In this document: piece after piece, positions 25,800 to 38,559 of the stretch
How positions within the stretch are numbered: position 1 is the stretch's first letter
Layout of the letters: every line of letters starts with the position of its first letter
Assembly: GCA_019722365.1 (NCBI GenBank)
Contig: JADFUC010002429.1
Span: 62,001 to 126,000 of the forward strand
DNA length: 64,000 nucleotides
Source: Lithospermum erythrorhizon
Lineage: Eukaryota > Streptophyta > Magnoliopsida > Boraginales > Boraginaceae
Direction of reading: 5' to 3'
Position numbers and translations under genes: made by a program
Notes under the pieces: model-generated
Seen by the model: the letters and a program-made list of their open reading frames with translations, nothing else
What the model was told of the DNA's origin: nothing
The model's database searches: none

Positions 25800-28195
25800 T
25801 CATTTTGGGACATCTTTAACCACTTATATCAAATTTTACTCATTTTTACAAATTTAGTAATAGTCCCAAAGTTTATCGATCGTTTTGCAAGCAACTTGCA
25901 TATTTTTATCTTAGTCAAGATTAGTTAATTACTTAATTGTAATCTACTTCAAATACTCATAAATTAGGAGAGTGATTTGTGTATGATTGTATGAGTATTA
26001 GTGGCTCTTTTTTTTGTGTGGTAAAAATGGGTTAAAAATCCCTAAAATTAATAGCGTCTTTTTTGAAATCACTAACAAAGAGTTGTTGAAGGCATACACA
26101 TATGAAACATCGAAAAATGACAAACTCTCGCTAATCAACACAAGATTTGTCTTCCATTAAATGAATTAAAATTCACAATTCCAAGTCTCCAATCCATTCT
26201 CATGAATTTCCGAATAGTTGAGATAAGATTCTATGCATCATCTCCGTTTTTTCTCCTTTGAATCCGAAAAGGACTAACTGCAAAGTCAATTTCTATAAAT
26301 ACTTTAGCAACTCTAAGTTTTCAAGCTATGAAGATATACGATAAGAGGTGCAAGTAGTATTTTCCTATACTATAAATGGATAATATCACACAATTTAGGT
26401 CGAATTATTTTTATGAGTCAATAATTGTATATCCACAAAATCACAAAACAATAGTTCATAATGAAATAAACATAATTCTATTGTGGGTATACCCACAAAG
26501 TTATAACCTAAAATAGTACGGTTAACTACAGTACTTTCTTGTAGGATTAGGCTTAGCTCATCTTTTTCATCTCTCCTAACATTTCATTAAGTCTAATAAT
26601 CTAAGTCTCTAAAAGAAAACAAAAGAGAGATCGTCACATCAAAATAATTAATAATACTCCTAACAATAAATTGTGGATTACATAACACTAAAATGTCATT
26701 ATCAGTAGGCATTTCGTAGTAGTTTGTTTTATGTATTTGTTTGATAATGAATCCTATTTATTTCTTTGACACTTGTATTTTGACTAGATAATGATAATAA
26801 TATAGGACAAATAGGAAAATGAATTCCTGATTAAACAAGTTACTATGTGGACTTGGGGAAGTAGATAAAATGCAGCCGTCCTAGCCGGTTTGCAAGTTGA
26901 GTTTTCATGGGAGGTTGATATAATTCTTATCTTTTACGAAAAGGGTAAACTATTGTTACAAAATTAAAGAATGGACTACTTTGATTTTTCGATGATAGAT
27001 CATTAATTATATTGATATAATTTAAGATATACATAATCACGATTATTGTTTAACAAAGTTTTTGGTACTTGTTTTGATTCCTAACCAAAAACTACTTAAA
27101 TCAAGTAATCAATGATTTTTAGGTATAAGTGAACTCAATCTAAATGCATTTTGGAAATAAAATCGATATTCGATGCTTAATATCCAATTCAAGTATCATA
27201 ATTAAACATCATCATCCTCTAAATCGGACAACTTATGGCATTTGAGTCCTATCCATAATTTTTGTTCAAACCTTTCAATCATTTTGGGATGGAGGATATT
27301 TTATAAAAAAAATATATCAAATGATTGGTAGCATGATACTTTTGATTCAAATGAAAATCATGTATATCAATTAATACTATAAAATTTGTTATTTTACTAT
27401 TATCATAATACTTTTGAATCAAAATTTGTTTTTTATAAACCAAATTAAAGTATGATTCAGAATATTGGCAATTATGAGTGAAAGATCATAAAATATTAGA
27501 CATCATGCTCACGAACTTGAGATCGAAATATGACCTGATTAAAGTTATAGTTTAATATTCATTCCGACATGACCCATTCAATGTAATTAGTACTCCAGTT
27601 AGTCACGCATCTCATCTTAAATTAATTTATAAAAATGACCCCATCATTGTAAGTTGGGAATTAAAATATCCTCTTTTTTTGTTAATTAAAATATTCTTAT
27701 TATCTTGCTTATACTAATATTTTTATAGTTAAAATTATAATAATTATCATAAGCACTTCTACATGAGATTGAGTGCTTGGCGCCGTGAATCGAATCTTGT
27801 TCAGCCCATTGGGCCAATTCAATTATCTACATTATCTTAACATTAGTAAGTCATGCATTTGCCTTGGACTCGGTATTATTTTAGTGAATATCTTTTTTTC
27901 TATCCAAAGATGAAGAAATAAACTTGGACTTCTTTGTGGGACTAAACTGTTAACTGATGTAACCAATAATTTACCAAAGATTGTTTCAATACATCAGAGC
28001 TCAGCCCTTACAAACCAGGTAGATAACTACAAAGAATCCACCCCTTTGTTCCTTAGAAATCTCTATTCTACAATACCAGCCTCTTTCACTAGATTTTCAG
28101 TCAAAGCCAAAAGGCGTGTAATTTCTGTTGTGCTTCAATGAGCAGTTATGTCTTTTGATGTATCCTTCAGTCATGCTGGGTTGCCAGAAAGGCCT
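25800..28195. other. AT-rich intergenic region
   Basis: No protein-like frame, tRNA or other RNA gene recognised. The last part will be the 3' UTR of the MRC-like gene. Confidence 0.6.
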
Positions 28196-28397
28196 TTATC
28201 TGCTAAGTTCAGTGAGCTTTTGGAGCGCACTTGTTGCAGCTTCAACTTTCAGTTCAGCTGCCTCCAATTGGACTTTTTCACTGTTTTGTCAAGTCATCCA
28301 TGCCCTTTGTAACATGCTTTCCTGGGTGAATCATATAACTGCCTCGAGACATCACCATAGCGTTCGTTTAGAGTCATCTTTGAAACCATGCCTTGCA
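28196..28397 (-). pseudogene. Decayed former C-terminal coding sequence of the MRC-like gene
   Basis: Directly beyond the stop at 28398, the minus strand still holds C-terminal MRC-like sequence broken across frames: DVSRQLYDS, then QESMLQRAW, then MDDLTKQ, and finally a good block EKVQLEAAELKVEAATSAL ending at TAA 28196-28198. In MRC-type proteins a block like this follows the coiled coil at about the same distance (some 45 residues), so no intron is needed to explain the gap. Several indels and TGA stops separate the pieces. It is therefore a recently lost protein end, or sequence errors in the assembly. Confidence 0.7.
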
Positions 28398-31227
28398 TCA
28401 GAAACATCGAACCAACTTGAGCTCTTCGTTTTTCACAGTAAGAGCCCTTTGGACATTCATCACTTCCATTTCCTTTGCCCTAAGGTTCTCTTTAGTCAAC
28501 TCAAGTTCAGTTTCAAGTTGTTTCATCCACAACCTGGAATCATCAGAATTTTCTTGCAGTAATTCAGGTGATTTAAAAACACCATTGGCTCCATCGTTTG
28601 CTGAAGTAACGAGTTTATCAGTGAGCTCGAGAATCTGCTGCACTAAATGTTCTGCTTCAGAATACTTGAACTTTGTATCACTCAGTTCATGTTGAATAGC
28701 ATTAACATGTTCATCTCTTTCCTTCAGCTTATGTTTTGCCTGGAGAAGTTGCTCCTCTGTACTGTTCATAAGCAACCTCAGGTCAATGATCTCCTGGTTC
28801 ACCACCTCCAGCGCTTTTCGTGTGTCTATGAGTTCCAAATCTTTTTCCTCCAACAACTGCTGCAGAGAAGTATGTGCAGCCTTTAAATGGTAGATCTCTA
28901 ATCTAGCCTCCACCAATTCTGATTCTTTAACTTGAAGCACATTCTGGGATTCTTCAAATTCAGTGTTTTTAAGGTCTAGGTCCTTTTGAAGGGAGGACTT
29001 CGCGGCATGTGCTTTTTCTAGAGAAGCTCTCTCTGTGTTAAATTGTTTTTGTAAGTCCTCAAAAAGCTCCTTCTCTATTGCTAATTCCTTCTCGAGCTCA
29101 TTGTTTTGAGCATCGGCAACCCTCAATTTCACCCTTTCAGCCTCCACCTCGATCTCAGCATCTTTTAAATTACTTATGTAACAAGCAAAACTTTTCCTTT
29201 GTTCTCTAAGTTCCATTACTAGCTTTTCCAGCAAACTCTCTTGACATTCCATTTTCTTCCTAGATGACACCAAAGCTTCTTGAGATGATATTAGTTCAGA
29301 CTTCACATCAGCAAGAAGGTTCTTCACTCTCCTAAAATCCTCTATTGTTTTATTTACTCCATGGCTGCTCTTAGAGGCTCCCTCTGCTAGCTTCCTTAAC
29401 TCTTCTTGTGCTACAAGCCAATCCACAGTTTGCTTCTCCAAAGTGGCCTCAGCAATTTTCATATTATCTGCACTAATGTTCTGCAACTCAATAGATGCTT
29501 CTAATTCAGCCTCTTTCTCTTGAAGTGCTCTTCGAAGGTGTTGAAGTTCGTTTTCTTGATTTTCAACGATTTTGTGTGTTGCATCCAGAAGCTGAGCGTT
29601 GGACTCGAGCTCCAATTTAACATTAGCAGCCTCTTCCTCTTTCTTCATCAACTCAGTATTCACCTTATTAATCTCATCTTCTTTCACAGGCAATGCTGAC
29701 TGTGCTGCCAAAATCTCCTGATTCTTCTCCTTCAGAGAAAGCTTCAGATCTTCTATCTCCCTGGCTTGGGAAGCAAGGCCAATACTAGCCTGTCTTAGTT
29801 CATTCTCTAGTTTTTCTTGCTTAGAACTAGCAACCGTTATTTTCTCTTCTCTCCGTTCCAACTCCTCCTTGGCTCGGTTAAGTTCATCATAATCCAATAG
29901 AAGCTTCCTTTCTGCATTCTGTAAATCATCTTCCCTTTTCTTTAATGCTGCCAGAGCAGCATGTACATCAGACTCAAGTACATCAAGATTTAGCCCCAGT
30001 TCGACAGCCTGAGGGTGATCAGGATCTCTGCCTATCTGCTGCTCCAGTTTTTGAGTCTGCGCAAACAACCTCTCAAGGACGGCTCTTGCAGGTCCAGTCA
30101 TGTCATCGTCATCTCTAATACTCGACTTCCTCTTATCCAAGACTGACCTAACCACTCGCAAAGACAAGTATTTACTCCTACAACCATTTCCTGAACCAAA
30201 AGCTAATCTCTTTTGCTTCCTCAAAAGCCTGCAATCCCTAAGCTGCATAATAAATTTCAATGGTTACAACAACAAATTTAATTATCAAGGAAATGCCAAA
30301 TCATCCTCTTCGTGAGATACAGTGACTGTAACTCCAGTAGTATTTGACTCATCGAACTCAAAACTATAATCAACTACCATACCACTAACAAACTTCCATC
30401 CAGACAAACTAAATTGATCAACATATATCTAACTTCACTGAAGTTTGACAAAAGTCGATACTTAGTCCCTAAAATTCGCATTGGTGCAATGGTAGTCCCG
30501 GAGTTTCAAACATGTTGCACAAATGATCCTTTTAATCGATTAGCGGTTGTATGTAACCTGGGACTACCATTGCACTAATACAAACATTGGGGACTATTTG
30601 TGCAAGTAGTTGTTAACTTCAAGGACTACCGTCGCACTTATGCAAATTCCAGTAAGTATTAACTTTTCCCAAACTGGGACTATTTGTGCAATTTTCTCAT
30701 TCTATATATAACACTTACACCATCCCAAAAAGATTGTCAAACTTGATATTCAATGGTCAAAATTAACAACCTTTAAGGACTTAATTGATACACATAAATT
30801 TGATTTGAATCAAAATAACCATATTAATAGTAAGAGGGTTGAAAATATTATATTTTTCAAATTTAATAGTCTAACAATAAAATTCAAACTTTACAATCCC
30901 ACAAGGAGTTGGTCCATAATTCATGATCTGACTCAAGAATTTAACTCCATGTCAAAATCTAACAACTTAACTACATACCAACCTCATCCAATTCAATTAC
31001 TTAATTTACTTTCATACCCTTTTAGTTATCTTATCCATCAAACTGCACTTAACACCCTCAAACAACCTTATTCATGCAATAGTATCAGTTTTACACAAAA
31101 CTAACATACACAGGGCTGCAAACATGCAAACATATAGATATAAATATTAACATAAAGAGAAATATATTACCGAATTGGAGGAGGAGGGCAATGATAAATT
31201 TGAGTGAAGAGAAGCTGTGGAAGACAT
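28398..31227 (-). CDS. MRC: Plastid coiled-coil protein of the MRC/PII1 type (starch granule initiation), C-terminally shortened
   Basis: Two minus-strand exons, 31171-31227 and 28398-30242, encode 633 residues. Exon 1 (19 residues, Ser-rich) and the following basic stretch look like a chloroplast transit peptide. GPARAVLERLFAQTQ (68-82) is the conserved start of the mature region, followed by over 500 residues of heptad-rich coiled coil (LKKREDDLQNAERKLL, RAKEELERREEKI and similar). This matches my recollection of Arabidopsis At4g32190 (MRC, also called PII1), a stromal protein that works with starch synthase 4 and PTST2 to set the number of starch granules. There is no catalytic domain. The frame ends in LKLVRCF, where relatives continue for roughly 100 more residues; the lost end is still visible downstream. 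The 928-bp intron carries a foldback element. The next gene, an EREL homologue, is also near MRC in Arabidopsis, which supports the assignment. Confidence 0.85.
30448..30673. mobile_element. Foldback/MITE-like element in the MRC intron
   Basis: The left arm (AAAGTCGATACTTAG ... GCATTGGTGCAATGGTAGTCC) pairs with a right arm whose reverse complement reads AAAAGTTAATACTTAC ... GCATAAGTGCGACGGTAGTCC, giving imperfect terminal inverted repeats of about 45 bp. Inside, TGGGACTACCATTGCACTAA at about 30560 is a second inverted copy of the left arm. No coding capacity. A diverged relative of its interior occurs near 17030. Confidence 0.6.
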
Positions 31228-31239
31228 TTGTACTTTCCA

Positions 31240-33118
31240 CTCAACTACTGAAGCACTCTCATCAATCTAAACTATACATATACATAGTTGTATGCATTTC
31301 TTAAGATTAAGAAAAAGAAGAATATTTTCTCAAAGTTTTTGCAAGAATATATAAACCCAATAAAAAGAAAAGGAATTTGATTCTTCTTGCTTCTCAAAGT
31401 TTGATTCTTTTGAGGTTTTTTGTGTACTTTGCAGGGGGAGAACAAGTGTGGTGTAGAAACTAGGCTTAGGTTAGCACGGAAGTGTGTTTGGATGTTAAGA
31501 TGCGCTTCGAGGAAATGAGACAAAAATGGATTTTGGATTGGCAAATATATTTTTTTTCGAGTTCAATGTTATGTGTCATTCTATGTTATATTATGTTAAG
31601 ATTGTGATATGTATATTATTTATTTTAAAAGTTGAAAAAATAAAAATTACAATATGTATTATAATTTTAATAAAATATAACCGAAGATATCAAAAAAAAT
31701 ATAATGGATAGATATATTCCCTTAGTTAAATATCAAAGGAAATAAGAAGTGAAAAGGTGACTTTCCCTTGAGAAAGGGGTTCTCTAGTGGTGGCAATTAA
31801 TTGATGTTTTGAGACATTGGAAGAGGCCTCTGGAGTCCAACAAAAGTCTAAAGATGGGTGAAACAAACAAATTATTGATATTGATATGTGGTGGGAAAGA
31901 GGCTTACAACTCACAGGAGGGGAATTACAGATTTGGATAGGAGTCTTTAAATCAATATTATGATATTCTAAGTGTGTAATAATAATTCAGAAAAACAATA
32001 AAAAAAATATAAGTTAAGATCACACCCCTCATGACTTCAAAATCTCTTTTTACCGACTTAACTATTTCAATTAAATCATCTCATTTCAGTAATAAATTTA
32101 GAAATTAATTTTGTCTAGAAGTGAATCTTATTCAAATAATTTTTGTAATCTTCAACATTTGTTATATAAATACTTGATGCACATTGTTTGGTTGGTAAAA
32201 ATACAAATTTGTATAAGTGAATTATTGATTGGGAAATGGATTATATATTTATTATGGAAAAAAAAAATCTTAATTAAATTGAGAGGGAGGATTATAGAAA
32301 AGGTGTGACCACATGCTGACATGCAACGTGATTGTTTGTGGACAAGGTCATCGGATCTTATAGTCGTACCTTCTGCATAGATAGTTGCACCTTATGTCGA
32401 CAAAGCTAGGACCAGGAGTATTGTACATCTGACAACATCATTTTCCACGATGCGATGCCAAATACTAATAAGCTTATTCCAATGAAGAATACAAGTAATT
32501 TATGATATCAAAATTATATATATTCAAATAAAAATACAAGTAATTTATGATAAATTCTTTTTCAATGAAAATATCAAAATTAATTATAATTTTAAATAAT
32601 AATACTCACTCTACCATTTTCTAATTTTGATATATTAACTTTTTAAATTTTGACCTCAAATATATTTTTAATACGCACAATATTTTAATGAAAAAAAACA
32701 TTGAAATACTATTTTACTACTATATTAATATTATAATTTGACTCAAACCAAAGTTGATAGATCAATTAAGACATAAAATTTTGTTAGTTTTGATAATTAA
32801 AAACATAATTCGAACTATCTTTTAAGAATTGAGGGAATATTAGGTCCTACTTTACCAGTATCGAACTTCATTCTCAAAATTTATGTAGTATAGATAAATG
32901 AAAAGTTACTTAAGATATGTTTAAGGTAAGCTAATCCTTGTGCCATAAAACATGGTTATTATACAACGAAATGAACTTAAAGGAAGGCTTGTGAGTAATG
33001 TGTATCTGCTCTTTTGATCAAATATAATTATGAACAAAATTGTTCAACATGGCCACATGATGCATTCACCCTTGATATATAACATAATTTAGCCAAATCT
33101 AAGTATAAATTTCTGGAT
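31240..33118. other. Intergenic region between the MRC promoter side and the EREL 3' end
   Basis: The first few hundred bases are the upstream region of the MRC-like gene and the last part is EREL 3' UTR. I recognise no gene or clear repeat. Confidence 0.6.
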
Positions 33119-36100
33119 TTATTGTTCTCTACTTTCATTTGAAGCCGCCTCATCGGCGTCTATTCCAGGTGACAAGTTCTTAGCTGCATTATGTATAAGT
33201 GAATTAATCTGTTTTCTTAATTCACCATTGCCGAGGACCAAATCCGCCAGCAGCCTCCTCAAGTCCTCGTCCAATTCACTTACATCGCCAGACGTAGCAA
33301 CTGAAGGAGCAGCATCCCGCTGTAAGCGTTTTGCCTGGAAAGAAAACAGACACGTTACAACGACTTTATGATCGTCAGGACATTACAGTTATCTTTGGGA
33401 TCAAGAAATTATCAGAGTTCAAAAGACGATTATTTAATAATTTCAAGAGGGGGCAAAATGTGATCTAATCACACGTTCCAAAGGAATAGTATTTGCTGGT
33501 GCTCCATGCAAAAATATGTAGAGATATCAAGCACATGCGCTCACAAACTCAAACAGTGAAAATATAGATAAAAGTGGGAGGCTATAAAGCTAAAAGAGCC
33601 AAAGATTTGATGTACCTTATCAAGGAGATGATCTAGTTTAGCATCAGAAGTAACTAACAAGTCAACGGAAGAAGGTGATGATGGAATATTCATAACCACA
33701 TCACCACCATTTTCTTTCAAGGCTACCTCGCAGTCTTGCAGCTCATTCAGTAGAGACTTACATTCACCTAGCCAGTTACTCCAAAATGCTTTTCTATGCT
33801 CATTACTGATTTTCTCTTGTTCAAAAAGTTCCTAAATAGAAGAACAAAGTTTCAGTGACACTTCTCATAAATTCATGCCACATAATCTCAAAATGTTCAA
33901 TAAAATATTTTCTGAACAGATAAAACAAAAACGAAAGATCACCAATTTGTTCTGCTCACCCGAGTTCAACAGAACTCTGGAAACATGTTTAATATTAAGG
34001 GTGAAGAAACTGGAATCTGAAGGATTCCTTCACCTGGTGGTGTAACTTCTACCAGCTGAAAAGTTCATCAATATTTCTGATAGTGTACAAGAAGCTACCC
34101 AAATATGATTTTCTTCTTCCACTTGATGAGCTCATTATTTATTACAGTCGATCTGAAAGCTAGTGACTACATGAAAATGATTATCTTCTCTTCTTAAAGA
34201 ACTCATCTATACAAAGAAGTGTCTGAAATAAACTACCCACAAATGACTGTCGTCCTTGACTTGAGGAGCTCCTCTAAAATTATTACAGTATGAAAGCAAT
34301 TAGCTATCTAGTCTTCAACAATCGATATATATTTCATCTTTCATAGATTAGACTTGGATTAGTTCCTTAAATATACAACTTCGCCGATAACACTGCAACA
34401 TTCAAGATTTAAACTAGGCTAATTTGATCAGACTTTAAAGTTAGAACTTGATATATTCATCTAATCGAAACAAGAAGAGTTACGTCTAAGAACTATGAAA
34501 CTCCGATAAGGCTCTTCCAATTGACATTTAACTAAGGCATTCTACAGAATTAACAAACTGTACCTGCATTTTGGATTTTTCAACCAATGATTGATTAAGC
34601 TGTTGCTTTATCTCTGATTGAGAATTTCTAAGAGATTTAACCTCCTTTACGAGGACTTTAATGTCAGCTTTCGATTTAACTTCAACCTCGCGATGCCGCT
34701 TTACTAAATCCTCCATTTCTTTTTTAGTAGCATTCAATTCCTGTAGCAGGTCCTTCTCCCTACCGAATGATACTTTGATTGATCCCGTATCAGGACTCTG
34801 GTCCTGTAAATATTTCATATTAGTCTATATAGTAAAAAATGATCTTTGTGAGGGAGGGTGGCGTGATTGTGTGAGACAATCAGTGATTGTGTGAGACAAT
34901 CAGGTGTTACATCAAAGACTGCACACAAGCCATACTACCTCTTGACATTTTAACCTCAACTCCATTTCCATTGAACTCCTTCGAAGTTCTTCCATCTCCC
35001 ACTGCATTTGAGTAATTCTTTCCCGTTCAAGCAACATAGCTTGCTCAAGGTTGTCTTTACCTTTTTGTTTAGTAGTCTCAAGTTCCACTTCCAAATCCTT
35101 GACCTGGAAAATATATAAAAGTATAATATGACTAAAAAAAAAGACTAACTTGAAAACGCAATCATCCAGTAGATGACATTGATAACTCCCAAAGACATCC
35201 TCTCAAGCAACACCGTGCTTTCAAAGCTTACTGTTTATATTGCAGACCAAGTCAAGACTGGTTGCTTCACATAATATTTCAAATGACTGCTGCGAACGAA
35301 CTGTTACTGGACCCAAAATCACCTTGATACCAAGATCCATGCAATATTTTAAGTAAAACCGGACGCTGGCTTGATACACCACTGTAGTCATATCGATTCA
35401 CTAAAGAAACCTAAAGACGTGCGTATGAGATGCTTAATATACCTTCGTCGTAAGATAATGTTTCACAGTTATTTCTTGATTTAGCCTCGATATAAGATCC
35501 TCCATGTCAGTTTTAGCAGTAGCTAATCTCTGCTGCATTGACAAAAGTACCCCATTCAGTTTCTGTCGCTGGTTGGTTGGCAGAAGTAAATGCACATCAT
35601 TATTAAGTTGTCCGTCCGTGCCTTGAACAGAATCCATGCTTCGTGAGAGGTCGACGACTTTGGAAAACTGAACAGGTTCATCCCCAATTGAATTTAGCTT
35701 TGCCGATGTTGATGCTTCACTGCCTCGTTGAGTGTTCATATAACTCCCAATACTCTCAGCTGAGTTTTTCCGAGCATGGTGAATTATATTTCCAGGATCA
35801 GAATCTGGAAAAAGTTCCATATTCCCAGCAAGAAAAGATGCATCAGAAGTATTCCCATTTATCAAATTATTTTCAACAGAATTGCTAATCCGTCTAGTGT
35901 TTTCTTTATGCTTGGGATAATTTTCAAGATGCTCCAAGATAGCCTGTCCCATAAACAAACCCTCATCAATGTTGGACATGCCATACTTCATAAACCTGTC
36001 AATTGGACTTGTGAGGTCATCATCAAGAGAAAAATCCTCCGTCCCGCCTTCTGAATGGTTATCTCTTCCAAGACTAGGTGATCCAATTTCAGATATTTCG

Positions 36101-38543
36101 TAGGCCGTATCACTTCCACATTCGGATGTGAGAGATGAACTTCCGAGCATCTTCGGCAAGTGTAGATTTGAATGAACATGAGACGAAGATGCCGTGCTAT
36201 CTGTAAGAGGATTTGACTCTGAAGACAATCGATTTTCATCATGGAATGCTGAAAGAACATATGATCCATAAGACAGCTACCCAAGGAAAGACGGCAACAC
36301 AACAAAACAGGAAAAAACTAAAAATATATGCAGCAGTAAGTTTAAAGTTTATGCTAAGGAAAATCAGATGCATAGCCTCAAGAGGTAGGAATATGCAGAG
36401 ATAGCATACATACAAGATCTAGCAGCTGCTTCCAATTCCAAAAATGATGCCACAGCCACACATCTTGATATATCAATATCAGATAGTAACTTGCCCATCC
36501 AGTCCTCCAAAGAACGTCGTCTCTGTGATAATGATCACCCAGTTACTGGAAGATTATTGCTTATGTAATAAATACTCCCTCCAATCCATTTTAATTGTCG
36601 TTTCACATTTTGGAAATTGAACTTTGACCATCAATTACTAATTATTCCTTATTCTAAAAAATATATAATTTATATATTTGGATTCATCTTTTAAAATACT
36701 TTCATAATATTAATTTTTTAAATTTAATATAGTTAAAGAGTAATTGAAAATCGAAGATTTATGCGATATGTGAGAAAATTGATTAAAATGAATTGGAAAG
36801 AAGGAGGTATAGGATTATAGGCATTTGAAATATACATGGCTTACTAAGTAATCATTATGTGAAACAATTACAACAGAACTGTGCAGTTATTGCAATAGAA
36901 CCAAACAAAAAAGGCAATGATATTAATATTACCATAGTGGACGTTTAGAGAACCCATATAAACCACAAAATACGCAACAATTAAGAAATATGCAAAGACT
37001 TGGGTATGTTCCTTGACGAATCCAAATAATTTTTAAGGAGATACATCGTGCTTAATGCAGAGTTCCAATATTCTAGCAAACAAGGAACAATAATAATCAC
37101 CTCTTCTAACAAAGTTCTGGTTTTTAACCGCATAAGTCCCTTAGGAGGTGCTGGTGGAAGACCCTTCTTAGGAAATGCTTTCTTAATCTGCAAACAGAAT
37201 TGGCATTGATCCTCTTCAGCAATTTATCTCGTATAACAGAGAGCAGCATTTCCTTTGTATTAAAGCAAAACGACATCGATGATGTATAAATATACATAAA
37301 GTTGTTAGCTTACAGCAGCGAAAAGCTTCAAGAAGTCATTGAATCTTCTTAGAATAGGGCGTGTGGTAGTAACACCTTCTGGTGACTGTATGCCTACCAA
37401 AACCCTGTAAAACTGCCCATTCAGAAAGTTAAGACTAGTCTATTTTTAGGGTTACAAAAGAATATTTTCAAAGATAACTTTAAATGACAATGGGTTGGAG
37501 GATGTCATGATGTTCTGAAAGACTACCACAATATCACATCTACAACATAAGTAAAAGGATAAATACTATGTTGATTTGCATACCACTATAGGATCTGAGT
37601 CTTTTGATTTGGGAAGCACAACCCAGGAAGGTATTGTTACACAATAACTCCAACCCGAGCGATGGTCATGTGGCCAAATAGTATCGCGTCCAGCCTTCAT
37701 TGTAAAATGCATGTTAGCAAATTGAATAAGAAAACCATGGCTTCAAAAAGGATACAAGAACGTGAATGATGATACATTGATACACAAAAAAACTACACCC
37801 TCCCCATCCCTAAAAATAGTGAAGTTTTGAATTTTTTTTATTGATGACCTTTTAAATAATTTTGATTGAAATCAAATGTACACATGTCGATTAAGGCCTT
37901 CGAGAAACAAACGAGGCTATCTTTAGGGACAGAGGGAGTATTATATCTACAACATATGAAATTGAATATGACATCGCAGGCGCGTGATTTATATGGTCAT
38001 TAACTACTCCCCACATTGCCAACTAGTGTTAGAATAGAACCTCATGGATTCTTAATATGATATCAGGGACAAAACTTCGATTTTGTACCAGTCATCGAGT
38101 AGGAAGGTCCTGGACATTAAAAATGTGACAACATATGAAGTGGTTTATATGATATTGGGATACTCCCTTATTTTCAGTTGGTTTAGGTTCCTAAGTCGTG
38201 GATTCTTAAAAATGTCACAACATATCGCTTAGATTCTCCTTCACAATTCTATCGAACCGAGAAAATAAACACACTCTTATTTCCTGTTTATATCATTTCC
38301 GATCACAATAAACCCCAAAACAATTACTCTATAATTTTCACCCACTAAAGCAGCTAAAAAATCAAATCTAATTATCTAACATAACACAAACTAAAGCTCT
38401 CATTAATCAAATAAAAAATGTATTAAAATAATAAATATAAAAAAAATTGAAAAAATTACCCATAATTTAGGAGGAGGACTCCAATCCATACCCAAAGGCA
38501 AAGGAGAATCACCATCGTGTCTGTGCTTTGGTGGGCCCTGCAT
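33119..38543 (-). CDS. EREL1: PX-domain endosomal RAB5 effector, EREX-LIKE (EREL) type
   Basis: Ten minus-strand exons (38460-38543, 37584-37694, 37314-37412, 37101-37187, 36414-36522, 35443-36248, 34939-35103, 34564-34803, 33616-33831, 33119-33334) join in phase to 710 residues, close to the Arabidopsis family length. The N-terminus ([18 protein letters not shown]) is family-specific. Residues about 45-160 form a PX domain, with the phosphoinositide-binding RRFNDF at 87-92 and the proline loop GLPPAPPKG at 107-115. A Ser/Asp-rich linker follows, then a long coiled coil (about 410-580) and a C-terminal helical region. EREX and EREL proteins bind PI3P and active canonical RAB5 on endosomes and help vacuolar sorting of storage proteins. 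The ATG is the first in frame with the conserved start. Introns carry two MITEs. The choice between EREL1 and EREL2 is not certain. Confidence 0.92.
36575..36807. mobile_element. Stowaway-type MITE, copy B, in an EREL intron
   Basis: Flanked by TA at 36573-36574 and 36808-36809. The ends are inverted (CCAATCCATTTTAATTG on the left; reverse complement of the right end CCAATTCATTTTAATC). Its 233-bp body matches the element at 5921-6151. It lies within the intron between exons 4 and 5 (36523-37100). Confidence 0.85.
37796..37938. mobile_element. Stowaway-type MITE in EREL intron 1
   Basis: A 143-bp element with TA on both sides. Left end CACCCTCCCCATCCCTAAAA; right end, reverse-complemented, CTCCCTCTGTCCCTAAAGAT. 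Both continue with ATAG. This is a family distinct from the 5.9/36.6-kb pair. Confidence 0.8.
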
Positions 38544-38559
38544 CTCCGCCCACCTCCAC

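Noticed and set aside
28128..28695. Plus-strand frames opposite the end of the MRC gene
   Set aside because: They mirror the coiled-coil exon and its decayed end in antisense.
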